A stretch of 64,000 nucleotides of DNA from Fontibacillus phaseoli (GTDB lineage: Bacteria > Bacillota > Bacilli > Paenibacillales > Paenibacillaceae): positions 287,531 through 351,530 of the forward strand of contig NZ_QPJW01000003.1 of NCBI RefSeq assembly GCF_003337355.1, written 5' to 3'. Under the pieces are notes generated by a model. That model saw only the letters and a list, made by a program, of their open reading frames with translations, was not told the origin of the DNA and ran no database searches. Position numbers and translations under genes: made by a program. Positions 42,522-51,760 of the stretch are shown one piece after another; within the stretch, counting starts at the first letter, position 1; each line of letters begins with the position of its first letter.

Positions 42522-44012
42522 TTGTCGATATTCAGCAAAATCACTCAAATGTTTAACTCCGGCAAAAAACAACAAGAGCAAAACTCTCAAGGAACGCCGC
42601 AAGTTTCCGGACCGCTGACGCTGGAGACCATTCTTCAGGAATTCAAGGATTGCTTTGACCTGGACCAATATACGATTCCGACCCTCCAAGCCAATCTGCT
42701 ATTTTTCAGTCATCAAATCGATAAACCGACCTATGAACGTCTGGTTCTTGGACCGCTGCAAAACATAAGGAAAGAAGAACTGGATGACTTACTTCAGCAA
42801 TCCCAATTTATCCACGCCTCCGATGCAGTTCAGGCCGTACAAGGAATTCTCCAGGGAGCGGTTGCGCTGTTTGTAGAGCAAGGCGTATTCCTTATTGATA
42901 CGTATGGCCCGGATAAACGAAACATTGAGAAGTCGGAAAGCGAAAGCGCCATAACCGGTCCGCACGATGCCTTCATCGAAACATTAGAAACGAATATTTC
43001 ATTAATCCGGCGAAAGATCAAAAGCAATCGTTTAAAAATACTAAAGTTCAGAGTCGGAGAACTGACCAAAACAGAGGTTTGCGTTCTCTATGTCGACGGT
43101 TTGGCCAATATGGAGTACGTTGACCAGATGTCCGAACGAATAAAGAGTATAGAATTCAGCAGCCTTTACGACGGGACGATACTAACACAATTGATTGACG
43201 ATTTTCCCAATGCGTTGTTCCCATTGTTTCAAACTTCCGAACGCCCCGATATCGCCGTTTCCAAGTTAAATGAGGGGAAGGTCGTCGTCATCGCGGATCA
43301 AAGTCCTTCCGTAATTATCGCACCGTCTTCGTTCTTTGAATTTTTCACGACACCGGACGATTATTATAACCGCTGGGCTGTCGGAACTGCACTGAGGTTG
43401 CTGCGTTATATGGCGTTTATTATTACTATTTCATTTACGTCCCTATATGTTTCGATCACTACCTACCATTATGAGATGATTCCCGAAAATTTGCTTATTT
43501 CGCTTACTGAATCCCGGAGTCGCGTTCCTTTCCCTCCGATTATTGAAGCGTTGCTCATGGAGACCACGATTGAAATGCTCCGTGAGGCCGGAGCGCGCCT
43601 GCCTACAAAAATCGGTCAAACGATTGGGATCGTCGGCGGGATCGTCATCGGCACGGCTGCCGTAGAAGCCGGCTTTACCAGTAACATTCTGATCATTTCA
43701 GTCGCAATGTCCGCCATCGCATCGTTCGTAATCCCCAGTTATACCATGAGCGGATCGATCCGGCTGATCCGGTTCGGACTCATCATCCTGTCCGGGATGC
43801 TCGGCAATTTCGGGTTCGTGGCGGGTATAGCATTGCTGATCATTCACCTGTCCAAGCTGACCAGTCTTGGAGCACCTTATACGATTCCTGCTGCCCCGCT
43901 CAAACCGGTCGACTGGAAGGATATTTTTATCCGGGGACCCTTCTGGTCCTTCCATCAACGCCCGACCCAAGCGCGTTCCTCAAACCAAGACCCAAACAAG
44001 ATGAAGAAATAG
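42522..44012 (+). CDS. Spore germination receptor A subunit (GerAA family), second operon
   Basis: A protein of 496 residues, a full-length A subunit: polar N-terminal region, soluble domain (to about 290, with TSERPDIAVSKLNEGKVVVI), then membrane helices with REAGARLPTKIGQTIGIVGGIVIGTAAVEAGF. It starts TTG 42522 with CAGGAG upstream. First gene of ger operon 2. It differs clearly from the A subunit at 24970, so the two receptors should sense different germinants. Confidence 0.94.
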   Translation: MSIFSKITQMFNSGKKQQEQNSQGTPQVSGPLTLETILQEFKDCFDLDQYTIPTLQANLLFFSHQIDKPTYERLVLGPLQNIRKEELDDLLQQSQFIHASDAVQAVQGILQGAVALFVEQGVFLIDTYGPDKRNIEKSESESAITGPHDAFIETLETNISLIRRKIKSNRLKILKFRVGELTKTEVCVLYVDGLANMEYVDQMSERIKSIEFSSLYDGTILTQLIDDFPNALFPLFQTSERPDIAVSKLNEGKVVVIADQSPSVIIAPSSFFEFFTTPDDYYNRWAVGTALRLLRYMAFIITISFTSLYVSITTYHYEMIPENLLISLTESRSRVPFPPIIEALLMETTIEMLREAGARLPTKIGQTIGIVGGIVIGTAAVEAGFTSNILIISVAMSAIASFVIPSYTMSGSIRLIRFGLIILSGMLGNFGFVAGIALLIIHLSKLTSLGAPYTIPAAPLKPVDWKDIFIRGPFWSFHQRPTQARSSNQDPNKMKK

Positions 44013-44021
44013 GTGATCCCT

Positions 44022-45104
44022 TTGTCACAGGAAAAGCTCAACCGGTTCTTTATTGCCCTCATGATTCACAGCACCCAAACCGGTGTCGTTATATTCACCC
44101 TTCCGCGTATCATTGCCACCCACTTCGGTGCCAACGGCTGGGTCGCATTGATTATCATGTTTTTCCTGGTCAGTTTGAATATTATGCTAATTAACTCGGT
44201 TTACCGTCTGGGTAAAGGGCAGTCCGTATTCGCCATTTTAAAATCGGGATTGCCCCGCTTTCTGCTAATCCCGATATATCTGGTTTTGGGCAGCGGATTA
44301 GCCATGGTCGGGTGCCTTGTCGTCAAGCAATACGTGTTGATTTACCAAATGTTAATTTTCCCGCAAACCCCGGATATGCTATTGAAGCTGGTAATCGATA
44401 TTCTGGTGTTTATTTTTGTAACCAAAGGGATTTACACGATGTCGAAAGCAAACTTTTTCTTTCTCTTTCTCCTCTTCCTCATGATTCCGTTTAGCATTGT
44501 TTTTATTCAAAACATGGATTTATCCCGAATGACGCCATTTCTGTTTCAGGAAGGAAATGACCTGGGAAAAGGAATAATAAGTATGTACGGAGCTTTTATG
44601 GGCTATGAATTATCCATCTTTCTGTTTCCGTATGCGGAGAAGGGAAAAAAATGGCTGAAATACATTCACCTCGGCAACGGGTTGACCCTCTTCATTTATC
44701 TGTTGGTAACGATACTATGCTTCGGTTTCTTCAATTACAAAGAATTGGTCCACCTGTCTTTTCCCTTGCTCGACATGTTCGGATATTTGCGCTTCCCTTT
44801 CGTAGAGCGGATCCAAAATTTTCTCTACAGTTTTTTTCTGCTCTCGATTATTTTTACTTCCGGAATGTACTACTGGTGTAGCCAGTCCGTGTTCACTGCG
44901 ATGATCCCCAAGCTCCATTGGAAATGGGCGTTGTTCTTTTTGATCGGTATTACCTATTTTATTGCCTATATTCCGAAATCCCTGATTATCGTGGAGAAAT
45001 GGTTCGGTTTTCTGTCTTATTTTCAACTTGGTGTCGCTATCGGACTTCCATTATTGGCTTTATTGGCCTTGTTGTTGAAGAAAGGGAGGCAAGCTCATGC
45101 TTAG
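44022..45104 (+). CDS. Spore germination receptor B subunit (GerAB family), second operon
   Basis: A membrane protein of 360 residues with about ten helices, starting SQEKLNRFFIALMIHSTQTGVVIFTLPRI, a typical GerAB opening. I chose the TTG at 44022 with AGGTGAT upstream; the GTG at 44013 overlaps that site. It follows the A subunit by 9 bases. Confidence 0.92.
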   Translation: MSQEKLNRFFIALMIHSTQTGVVIFTLPRIIATHFGANGWVALIIMFFLVSLNIMLINSVYRLGKGQSVFAILKSGLPRFLLIPIYLVLGSGLAMVGCLVVKQYVLIYQMLIFPQTPDMLLKLVIDILVFIFVTKGIYTMSKANFFFLFLLFLMIPFSIVFIQNMDLSRMTPFLFQEGNDLGKGIISMYGAFMGYELSIFLFPYAEKGKKWLKYIHLGNGLTLFIYLLVTILCFGFFNYKELVHLSFPLLDMFGYLRFPFVERIQNFLYSFFLLSIIFTSGMYYWCSQSVFTAMIPKLHWKWALFFLIGITYFIAYIPKSLIIVEKWFGFLSYFQLGVAIGLPLLALLALLLKKGRQAHA

Positions 45105-46203
45105 AAAAACAGGCCTTCTAAGCGCCGTATGTCTCCTGCTGCTCACCTCCTGCAGCCAGGATCAGCATATTCTGGAACGGATCGGCTATATACGGACGGC
45201 AGGTTACGATTTGCAGGAAGGAGGCAAGTTAAAAATCACTTTGAGCGTGCCTCTGATCATAAATGAAGCCAGCCAGACTTTTCAGACGGATGAAATTTTG
45301 ACCACAGTAGCAACAAGCAGCAAGGAAGCACGGATCAAACTGTCCCGAAAAACAAGCCGGAATCTGGTGAGCGGACAACTACGGACGATTTTGTTTAATA
45401 CGGATTTAGCCAAACAGGGATTGCATAAACATATGGACACCCTGTTGCGCGACCCGTCCATTTCAAAGTTAACAGAGCTCGTTATAGTGGACGGCTCGGC
45501 GCATGAAATTATGACCAGCAAATACAGCGGCCATCCCCGAACCGCTCAGTACATTGACCGACTATTGAAAAAGGAATTCAATATGGAGACCACGCCACGC
45601 ATCCTACTCCATGAATTTTTCCGGGACTATTACGATGATGGGAAAGATCCGATCGCAACCATGCTTCGCAAATCCGGGAATGATCTGGAATTAAACGGCA
45701 TCGCATTGTTTCGTAATGATAAATATATTACCAAACTGCCGCCGGAAGACATCTTCTACTTTTCCATCATGTATCAAAACCAAGGGAGAGGCGAGTTCAC
45801 CGTCGTTACCGAGAGGCCGGAGATGAAATCCATTACGTTCACTGCGATCAATAGCCGCAAGAAGATCAAGATCAAAAAAAACCAAAACGGAAAATATGTT
45901 GCGAACATCGGGCTGAAGATAGAGGGAGGGGTATTGGAGTATATCGGAAATCTGGATTTAAGCACCTCGGATAAAAACAAGCTTGAGGGGATCATGAGCG
46001 AGTACATTTCTCAGCAAGCGAAGAGAATTGTGGGCAAGCTGCAGCATAACCGCACAGATAGCCTTGGAATCGGACAGCATGTACGCAACAAAATGAGTTA
46101 TAAAGCGTGGAAGGATACCGATTGGGAAGATATTTACGCCAATATGGACATCCAGGTCCACGCCAAGTTCATGATTAAAAATTTCGGCAACTTTTATGAC
46201 TGA
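45097..46203 (+). CDS. Spore germination receptor C subunit (GerAC family), second operon
   Basis: A lipoprotein of 368 residues with LLTSC lipobox (Cys near residue 19), then DQHILERIGYIRTAGYDLQ. The start overlaps the B-subunit stop by 8 bases and has GGGAGG upstream. It completes an A-B-C receptor. No terminator is obvious after it; the 191 bases to the next, convergent gene hold weak GC hairpins only. Confidence 0.93.
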   Translation: MLRKTGLLSAVCLLLLTSCSQDQHILERIGYIRTAGYDLQEGGKLKITLSVPLIINEASQTFQTDEILTTVATSSKEARIKLSRKTSRNLVSGQLRTILFNTDLAKQGLHKHMDTLLRDPSISKLTELVIVDGSAHEIMTSKYSGHPRTAQYIDRLLKKEFNMETTPRILLHEFFRDYYDDGKDPIATMLRKSGNDLELNGIALFRNDKYITKLPPEDIFYFSIMYQNQGRGEFTVVTERPEMKSITFTAINSRKKIKIKKNQNGKYVANIGLKIEGGVLEYIGNLDLSTSDKNKLEGIMSEYISQQAKRIVGKLQHNRTDSLGIGQHVRNKMSYKAWKDTDWEDIYANMDIQVHAKFMIKNFGNFYD

Positions 46204-46394
46204 CCCTCATCGGCAATTGATTTAACCCTGCATTGCTTTACGAACGCAATTGGAGAAGCAGATTTCGGTTCTGACGTTCGCGTCATACACAAGCCCAAGC
46301 CCGCTCCCGAGGGGTCCGGGCTCAATCCGGAAGCGGAGTACGGCCCAGCACGGTTTCAGCATCGTATAAGCGATAAAGCCTTCTTCGGCAGGGC

Positions 46395-48401
46395 TTAATC
46401 TATTTCCAAAATATCAACCCCGTAAGGTTCCAGCTCAAGTTCAACGCCTCGGGGCTCTCCGTACAGGACGCTTACATAAGCTTCCGGAAGAGAAATCTTG
46501 ACCATCTCCCGACTTAAATTCAGGACGAACAGAAACGACTTGTCTTTCCCGGAACGAATCGTAATCTGGACTCCCTCCGGCAAACCGGGGAACGTCTTCA
46601 TGTCCTGCTCGGCCGCAATCCGGCTGAACAATTCTTTCAGATAGGACTCTTCCGTATGGGTTCCCAGGTAATAAACCCGTCCCTTACCGAAGGGATTGAC
46701 GGTGACCGCCGGAGTGCCCGCATAAAAATCCCCGCCGTATCGCATAACGGTTTCGGCACCGCGTAAAGAAAGGATGTCGCACCACTGCCGGCACTTGTAA
46801 GACCGCCCTTGCAGGTCCACGATCTCATGGACATCGTCCCCGACCGGGTCATATTCCGCAACCGTGACTCCCGCACATTGGGCCAGGAGGCCGGGCAGCG
46901 GCAACATAACGCACTGGTTGTCCATATTCTTCACTCCGGAACGGCTGGTGAGCACAACGGTTCCACCTGCAGCAGCAAACCGCTCCAGCCGATCCGCGGT
47001 TTCTTCGTCCATCAGATATAGACTGGGGGCAACAATCAGCTTATACCCATCCAACGGCTCCTTCCAATCGATGACATCGCATCCGATTCCCAGCTTGGTC
47101 AAAGACCGATGGTAATCCTTGAGATTCTCGTAATAATTCATCCCTTCTGCCTGCGGCTGAATTTCTAAAGCAGCCAACTGTTCATGGGATTGAAGAATCG
47201 CTACTTCGTGATGCAAAACTGTACCGCTTAATCTTTTTGACAACGCATTCACTTCTGCGCACAATGCGGCAAATTCCTCGAACTTCCGGCCCGGAACATT
47301 GCTGTGATCGATCAATCCATGCCAAAATTGCTCGGCTCCCGCCACTGCGCTCCGCCAGCGGAAATGAACTACGGTGTCCGCCCCCCTTGCGATGGCTTGC
47401 CAGGCAAATGCGCGAATAAACCCGGGATACGGCGTTCTCCACATTGGAAACCAGCAGCCCGGCGGCCCGCTTAGTTGTTCCATAATCCAGAAATTCCTGC
47501 GCTTGATTCCACGCGTAGCGTCCAATGATAAAGCACCGCTATAGGGTCCGGTCGACTGTTTGGCGGGCGAGGTATTAGGATAATAGTCGAACGCGGCAAA
47601 ATCGAGTTCTTTGCCGACGCGGTACAGATCCAGCCGCTGCGGATAACTATGAAAGTTGTGGGTGATAAAATGTCTCGGGCAATGCTTGCGGATCATCTCA
47701 ATCTGGTTATGTTGAAATTCCGCCACCGATTCCCATTGGAACCGGGTGTAATCCAGCAAATAAGAAGGGTTCTGATGCGGAGAGCCGCCCATAGGTGCGT
47801 CAAGCTGACACCAGTCACTATACTCGCCGCTCCAGACAACCGTTCCCCATGCCCGGTTGACCTCTTCCAGAGAACCGTATTTTCGTTTCACCCATTCCCG
47901 GAACTTGACTCGACACCGCGGACAGTGGCAATCGACCATGCCGAATTCATTATCGGTTTGCCATCCGATGACCGCAGGATGCTTCCCGAAATGCTCCGCC
48001 ATCTTTTCGATGATCCTCATCCCATATATGTCCACCGATTCACTGTTATAACACCGGTGTCCCCTAACGCCAGGGTAATAAACGCTTCCATCCGCAAACA
48101 AAGGCAAAATGTCCGGTCTTAATTCGGTGAGCCAGCGTGGGGGCGTATTCGTCGGCGTTCCAACGACAACGGAGATGTCGTATTTGTAAAACAAATCGAG
48201 TACAGAATCCAGCCAAGCAAAATCAAAAAAGCCGGATGTAGGTTCCAGCCGGCTCCAGGCAAACTCGGCCACACGGACGACCCGGATTCCTGTTACTTTC
48301 ATCAATTGAATATCCTGTTCCCAGAGCGAAGGATCCCATTGCTCGGGATAGTAATCAACGCCCATCTGCACAACGCTACCCTGCTTCCGCTTCCGTACCA
48401 A
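46395..48401 (-). CDS. GH42 beta-galactosidase
   Basis: A protein of 668 residues without signal peptide, so cytosolic. Catalytic acid/base is Glu152 in WQTDNEFG and the nucleophile Glu308 in WIMEQLSG. Cys117 plus CHCPRC (158, 160, 163) form the structural zinc site of GH42. It hydrolyses terminal beta-galactosides from small oligosaccharides. It starts TTG 48401 with GGAGGAG upstream. It lies behind the ABC transporter genes on the same strand, with a hairpin between, so imported galactosides are the likely substrate. Confidence 0.94.
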   Translation of the reverse strand: MVRKRKQGSVVQMGVDYYPEQWDPSLWEQDIQLMKVTGIRVVRVAEFAWSRLEPTSGFFDFAWLDSVLDLFYKYDISVVVGTPTNTPPRWLTELRPDILPLFADGSVYYPGVRGHRCYNSESVDIYGMRIIEKMAEHFGKHPAVIGWQTDNEFGMVDCHCPRCRVKFREWVKRKYGSLEEVNRAWGTVVWSGEYSDWCQLDAPMGGSPHQNPSYLLDYTRFQWESVAEFQHNQIEMIRKHCPRHFITHNFHSYPQRLDLYRVGKELDFAAFDYYPNTSPAKQSTGPYSGALSLDATRGIKRRNFWIMEQLSGPPGCWFPMWRTPYPGFIRAFAWQAIARGADTVVHFRWRSAVAGAEQFWHGLIDHSNVPGRKFEEFAALCAEVNALSKRLSGTVLHHEVAILQSHEQLAALEIQPQAEGMNYYENLKDYHRSLTKLGIGCDVIDWKEPLDGYKLIVAPSLYLMDEETADRLERFAAAGGTVVLTSRSGVKNMDNQCVMLPLPGLLAQCAGVTVAEYDPVGDDVHEIVDLQGRSYKCRQWCDILSLRGAETVMRYGGDFYAGTPAVTVNPFGKGRVYYLGTHTEESYLKELFSRIAAEQDMKTFPGLPEGVQITIRSGKDKSFLFVLNLSREMVKISLPEAYVSVLYGEPRGVELELEPYGVDILEID

Positions 48402-48439
48402 TCCATCTCCTCCGTTTCATCGTCTTTATGCACAAAATG

Positions 48440-48489
48440 GCAAAACTGCTCCCGCCTGCCCGATACAATACGGGCGGCGCGGAAGCAGT
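48440..48489 (-). terminator. Hairpin between binding-protein and GH42 genes (partial terminator)
   Basis: On the minus strand ACTGCTTCCGC pairs with GCGGGAGCAGT, and the inner GCCCG with CGGGC, followed by TTTTGCC. It could let the binding-protein message be more abundant than that of GH42, while some reading continues. Confidence 0.7.
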
Positions 48490-48548
48490 CTGCCGAATAC
48501 GATCTCTGAATGCACTATCTAGTTGTCGTTAACGTGTTAAATTTTCAA

Positions 48549-49850
48549 TTATTTTTTAAGCTTGTCCCAAGCTGCCTGCATGTTCTTCATCCAGCCGTTC
48601 ACATCGGTTTTGTCGGCGATGAGTTCTTGAATCGTGCTGGCGAATTCTTGAGTTACCCCGTCAGGAAATTTGGAAGATTGCAGACCGTAAACTTTGTTTT
48701 CATCTACATATTTCTTCACGTCAGCTCCCAACATACCGATATCTTCAGCAGATGCAGGAATCGTCGTCAGGGCAGGAATGAATTTCCATTTCTTAACGAT
48801 ATACTCTTTACCCATGTCCGAAGTTACAAGCCAATTCAAGAAAATTTTAGCTTCTTCTTTAGAAGCGGAATCTTTGTTCACAACCAGGTTGGCAGGAATG
48901 CCAACGGTAAGCTTGTCGTTCTTTTCGGCATCATCGTCGATCGGCATCGGGAACATCCCGATATTCATGCCCGGTGTGATATTGTCGATCAGCGTTTGGG
49001 CCCAGTTACCTTCTTGCATCATAGCAGTCTCGCCGTTAGCGAACAAGGCCAGATGGGTATTGGCATCTGTAGTGAGCGGATTCTTTTGGCCGTATTGGAC
49101 CGTAAGTTTAAGCAGGTTGCTCCAGTCTTTGAAGTGCTGATTGTCAACGATCGTTTGAGTTCCTTCATTCAAGCCTTTGATAAATTCGTCAACATTGTCT
49201 TGTCTGGAGAACGCCGTGCTGATCCCTTGGTTGCCCAACAGCCACCATTCCTGGTAAGCATTGCCGAATGGAGTAACACCGGCAGCTTGAAGTTTCTTGG
49301 CTGCGTCTTCCAATTCGGTGATCGTTTTAGGCGTTTCCGTAATCCCCGCTTTGGCAAACAGGTCTTTATTGTAGACATAACCGATACCTTCAAGGTTCAT
49401 CGCCATGCCGTATACTTTGCCGTCTTTCGTCATCGGCTCAGCCGCGAGAGGCACAAGGTCCTTAACCCAAGGTTGATCGGACAAATCTTCAATCTTATCT
49501 TGCCACATATCCAGTTCGGCAAAACCGCCGTTCGAGAAAATGTCGGGTGCATCGCCGGATGCAAATTTCGTTTTCAGCGCTGCCGCGTAATCTGCGCCGC
49601 CGCCGACGGTTTGAATGTCCAGCTTAATGTTCGGATATTCTTTTTCAAATTCGACTTTCAGTTCGTTCAGACCTTCAACGATTTCGGTTTTGAATTGAAA
49701 AACTTTAACCGTCTTCACTTCTCCGCCTTTACCTGCATTTCCGCCTTCGGCAGTGCCCGAATTTGTCTTGTTGTTGCCGCCGCACGCTGCAAGCAGCATA
49801 CTCATGACGAGCAGTACGGACAGGATGACCATAGAACGCTTTTTGTTCAT
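48549..49850 (-). CDS. Sugar ABC transporter substrate-binding lipoprotein
   Basis: A protein of 433 residues with a lipoprotein signal (SMLLAACGGNN, Cys near residue 23) and a Gly/Asn-rich linker, then a family 1 solute-binding fold (FASGDAPDIFSNGG, GYVYNKDLFAKAGI, NGETAMMQEGNWA). Third gene of the permease-permease-binding protein-GH42 operon. With GH42 next, galactosides or galactooligosaccharides are the probable ligands. Confidence 0.93.
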   Translation of the reverse strand: MNKKRSMVILSVLLVMSMLLAACGGNNKTNSGTAEGGNAGKGGEVKTVKVFQFKTEIVEGLNELKVEFEKEYPNIKLDIQTVGGGADYAAALKTKFASGDAPDIFSNGGFAELDMWQDKIEDLSDQPWVKDLVPLAAEPMTKDGKVYGMAMNLEGIGYVYNKDLFAKAGITETPKTITELEDAAKKLQAAGVTPFGNAYQEWWLLGNQGISTAFSRQDNVDEFIKGLNEGTQTIVDNQHFKDWSNLLKLTVQYGQKNPLTTDANTHLALFANGETAMMQEGNWAQTLIDNITPGMNIGMFPMPIDDDAEKNDKLTVGIPANLVVNKDSASKEEAKIFLNWLVTSDMGKEYIVKKWKFIPALTTIPASAEDIGMLGADVKKYVDENKVYGLQSSKFPDGVTQEFASTIQELIADKTDVNGWMKNMQAAWDKLKK

Positions 49851-49925
49851 GACTTGATTTTCCCCCTAATTTTTTTTGGAATATGTGTTCCCTGCTTTTT
49901 TATATTTGGAACGCCAGACCCGGTA

Positions 49926-50756
49926 TTAACCTTTCACCGAGCCTGCCGCAATTCCCTCAACAATATAACGCTGCAGCAACAGATAGAAGGCGACGATCGG
50001 AAGAATGCCGATAGCCAGCGCCGGAAGCGCCAAATCCCATTGCTTCGTATATTGCCCGAAGAACGAATAGGTCGCCAGTGGAATGGTCCGCATCGATGGA
50101 TTTTGCAAAATCAACGACGGGAGCAAATAGTCATTCCAGATGGCCAGCGCGTTAAGTACGATGATGGTCATCATCATCGGTTTCAACAGCGGCAGTACGA
50201 TGCGGAAAAAGACAGTGACCGGATTGCAACCGTCAACGGTTGCCGCTTCTTCTATTTCCAAAGGAACCGATTTAACGAAACCGTGGAACAGGAACACCGC
50301 GAGCGGCAAGCTGAGCCCCAGGTTCGTCAGGAGCAAGCCCCAGATGCTGTTATTGATTCCGAGCCCGCTTACGACTTTCAATACCGGAATCATGATCGTC
50401 TGGAACGGCACGACCATCGCCATGACGAACAGCATGAGCAGGAGCCGGTTGAATCTGGTGTTCGAGCGAACCATGCGGTAAGCGGCCATCGCACTGAACA
50501 ACGTAATGAGAATGACGCTGATCACGGTGATTAACAGCGAGTTGCGGAAAGCTTCGGAAAACCGGGCCAATTCCCAAGCTTTCGAATAGTTTTCCCAATT
50601 GAATTTGGTCGGCCAGGACGCCGCGTTAGACAAAATTTCACCGAAAGATTTAACCGAGTTGGCAAACAAAAAATAGAACGGGGCGAGAAACACGAGCGCC
50701 ACCACAGCCATTATAATTTCGATTACTGCATTACTACCGCGCGATTTGGTCTCCAT
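49926..50756 (-). CDS. Carbohydrate ABC transporter permease (MalG type)
   Basis: A permease of 276 residues with six helices, EAA loop EEAATVDGCNPVTVFFRIVLPLLKP, and the family end EGIAAGSVKG. Its ATG shares one base with the stop of the upstream permease (TAATG). No ATPase gene is in the operon. Confidence 0.93.
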   Translation of the reverse strand: METKSRGSNAVIEIIMAVVALVFLAPFYFLFANSVKSFGEILSNAASWPTKFNWENYSKAWELARFSEAFRNSLLITVISVILITLFSAMAAYRMVRSNTRFNRLLLMLFVMAMVVPFQTIMIPVLKVVSGLGINNSIWGLLLTNLGLSLPLAVFLFHGFVKSVPLEIEEAATVDGCNPVTVFFRIVLPLLKPMMMTIIVLNALAIWNDYLLPSLILQNPSMRTIPLATYSFFGQYTKQWDLALPALAIGILPIVAFYLLLQRYIVEGIAAGSVKG

Positions 50757-51637
50757 TAAGCTTCGACCTCCTTGCTCTTCGTGATTCGAACTTGAATCAG
50801 GGAGATGATGGCTACGATAACGAAGAACAGTAAGGCTTTAGCCGTACCGAGTCCATACCGGTTGTTCAGAAAAGCCTCATTGTAGATGTTCAAAGCAACC
50901 GATTCCGTGGATTTAAACGGACCGCCCTTGGTGAGGGACAGGTTCAAGTCGAACATCTTAAAGGACCAGGAAATCGCGAGAAACAAACTGACGGTTACCG
51001 CAGGCATGATCAGCGGAGCGATAATGCTGCGCAGCACCTGGAAATGATTCGCTCCGTCGATTTCGGCGGCTTCCAGCACTTCCTTGGACACGTTGCTCAA
51101 TGAAGCGATATAAATGACCATCAAATAACCGGAATATTGCCATACAAATACCATGACGATAGCCCAGAAGCCGGTTGTGGCGTCGCCGAGCCAAGGCAGT
51201 TCGAAGAACGACCACCCCGTCATGTCGCCGAGCGTCGAGAACCCTTTAATGAAAATGAACTGCCAGATAAACCCAAGCAGCAGGCCCCCGATTACGTTCG
51301 GCATAAAAAACACGGTACGCAGCACGGTACGTGATTTTAACGGCTTGGTGAGGAAATAAGCCAGGAAAAAACCGACCACGTTCGTGAGGATCACGCCCAA
51401 AAGGGTGAATCGAACCGTAAACCAGAACGACTTCCAAAAATCCGGATCCCCGGAAAATATTTTCGCGAAATTATCGAAGCCGACCCATGCAACTTCACCC
51501 GAAACGCCATTCCAGTCGGTGAAGGAATAATACATCCCCATCAGAAACGGAATAATCATCACTAGGGTAAAGAAGATCAAGGCCGGGCCTACGAAAAAGA
51601 ACTGTTGTCCAAATTGCGATAACTTTCTGCTACGCAT
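50756..51637 (-). CDS. Carbohydrate ABC transporter permease (MalF/UgpA type)
   Basis: A permease of 293 residues with six helices and the EAA loop LEAAEIDGANHFQVLRSIIAPLIMP. First gene of the galactoside operon, with GGGGAGG before the ATG. It is divergent from the YesM-type kinase; an inverted repeat at 51715-51746 lies between them. Confidence 0.93.
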   Translation of the reverse strand: MRSRKLSQFGQQFFFVGPALIFFTLVMIIPFLMGMYYSFTDWNGVSGEVAWVGFDNFAKIFSGDPDFWKSFWFTVRFTLLGVILTNVVGFFLAYFLTKPLKSRTVLRTVFFMPNVIGGLLLGFIWQFIFIKGFSTLGDMTGWSFFELPWLGDATTGFWAIVMVFVWQYSGYLMVIYIASLSNVSKEVLEAAEIDGANHFQVLRSIIAPLIMPAVTVSLFLAISWSFKMFDLNLSLTKGGPFKSTESVALNIYNEAFLNNRYGLGTAKALLFFVIVAIISLIQVRITKSKEVEA

Positions 51638-51714
51638 GATTGGCCTCCCCTTTAAATGTCTCTCTTTGTCGAAGATACTCTTATAATGTTATTATGATAT
51701 TATTTTGATTCCCC

Positions 51715-51746
51715 TTACACCGACTGAGGTGATCACTAAGGTGTAA
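51715..51746. promoter_or_regulatory. Nested inverted repeat in the divergent control region
   Basis: TTACACC (51715-51721) and GGTGTAA (51740-51746) flank the palindrome GTGATCAC (51729-51736), nearly sharing one centre. It lies between the transporter operon and the kinase gene. Candidate binding site for the adjacent AraC-type regulator or another factor. Confidence 0.45.
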
Positions 51747-51760
51747 AATATTGATCGGAT

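Noticed and set aside
48510..50534. A 674-codon open frame on the plus strand
   Set aside because: It lies exactly opposite the sugar-binding protein and permease genes, has no ribosome site and reads as His/Arg/Phe-rich sequence typical of an antisense frame.
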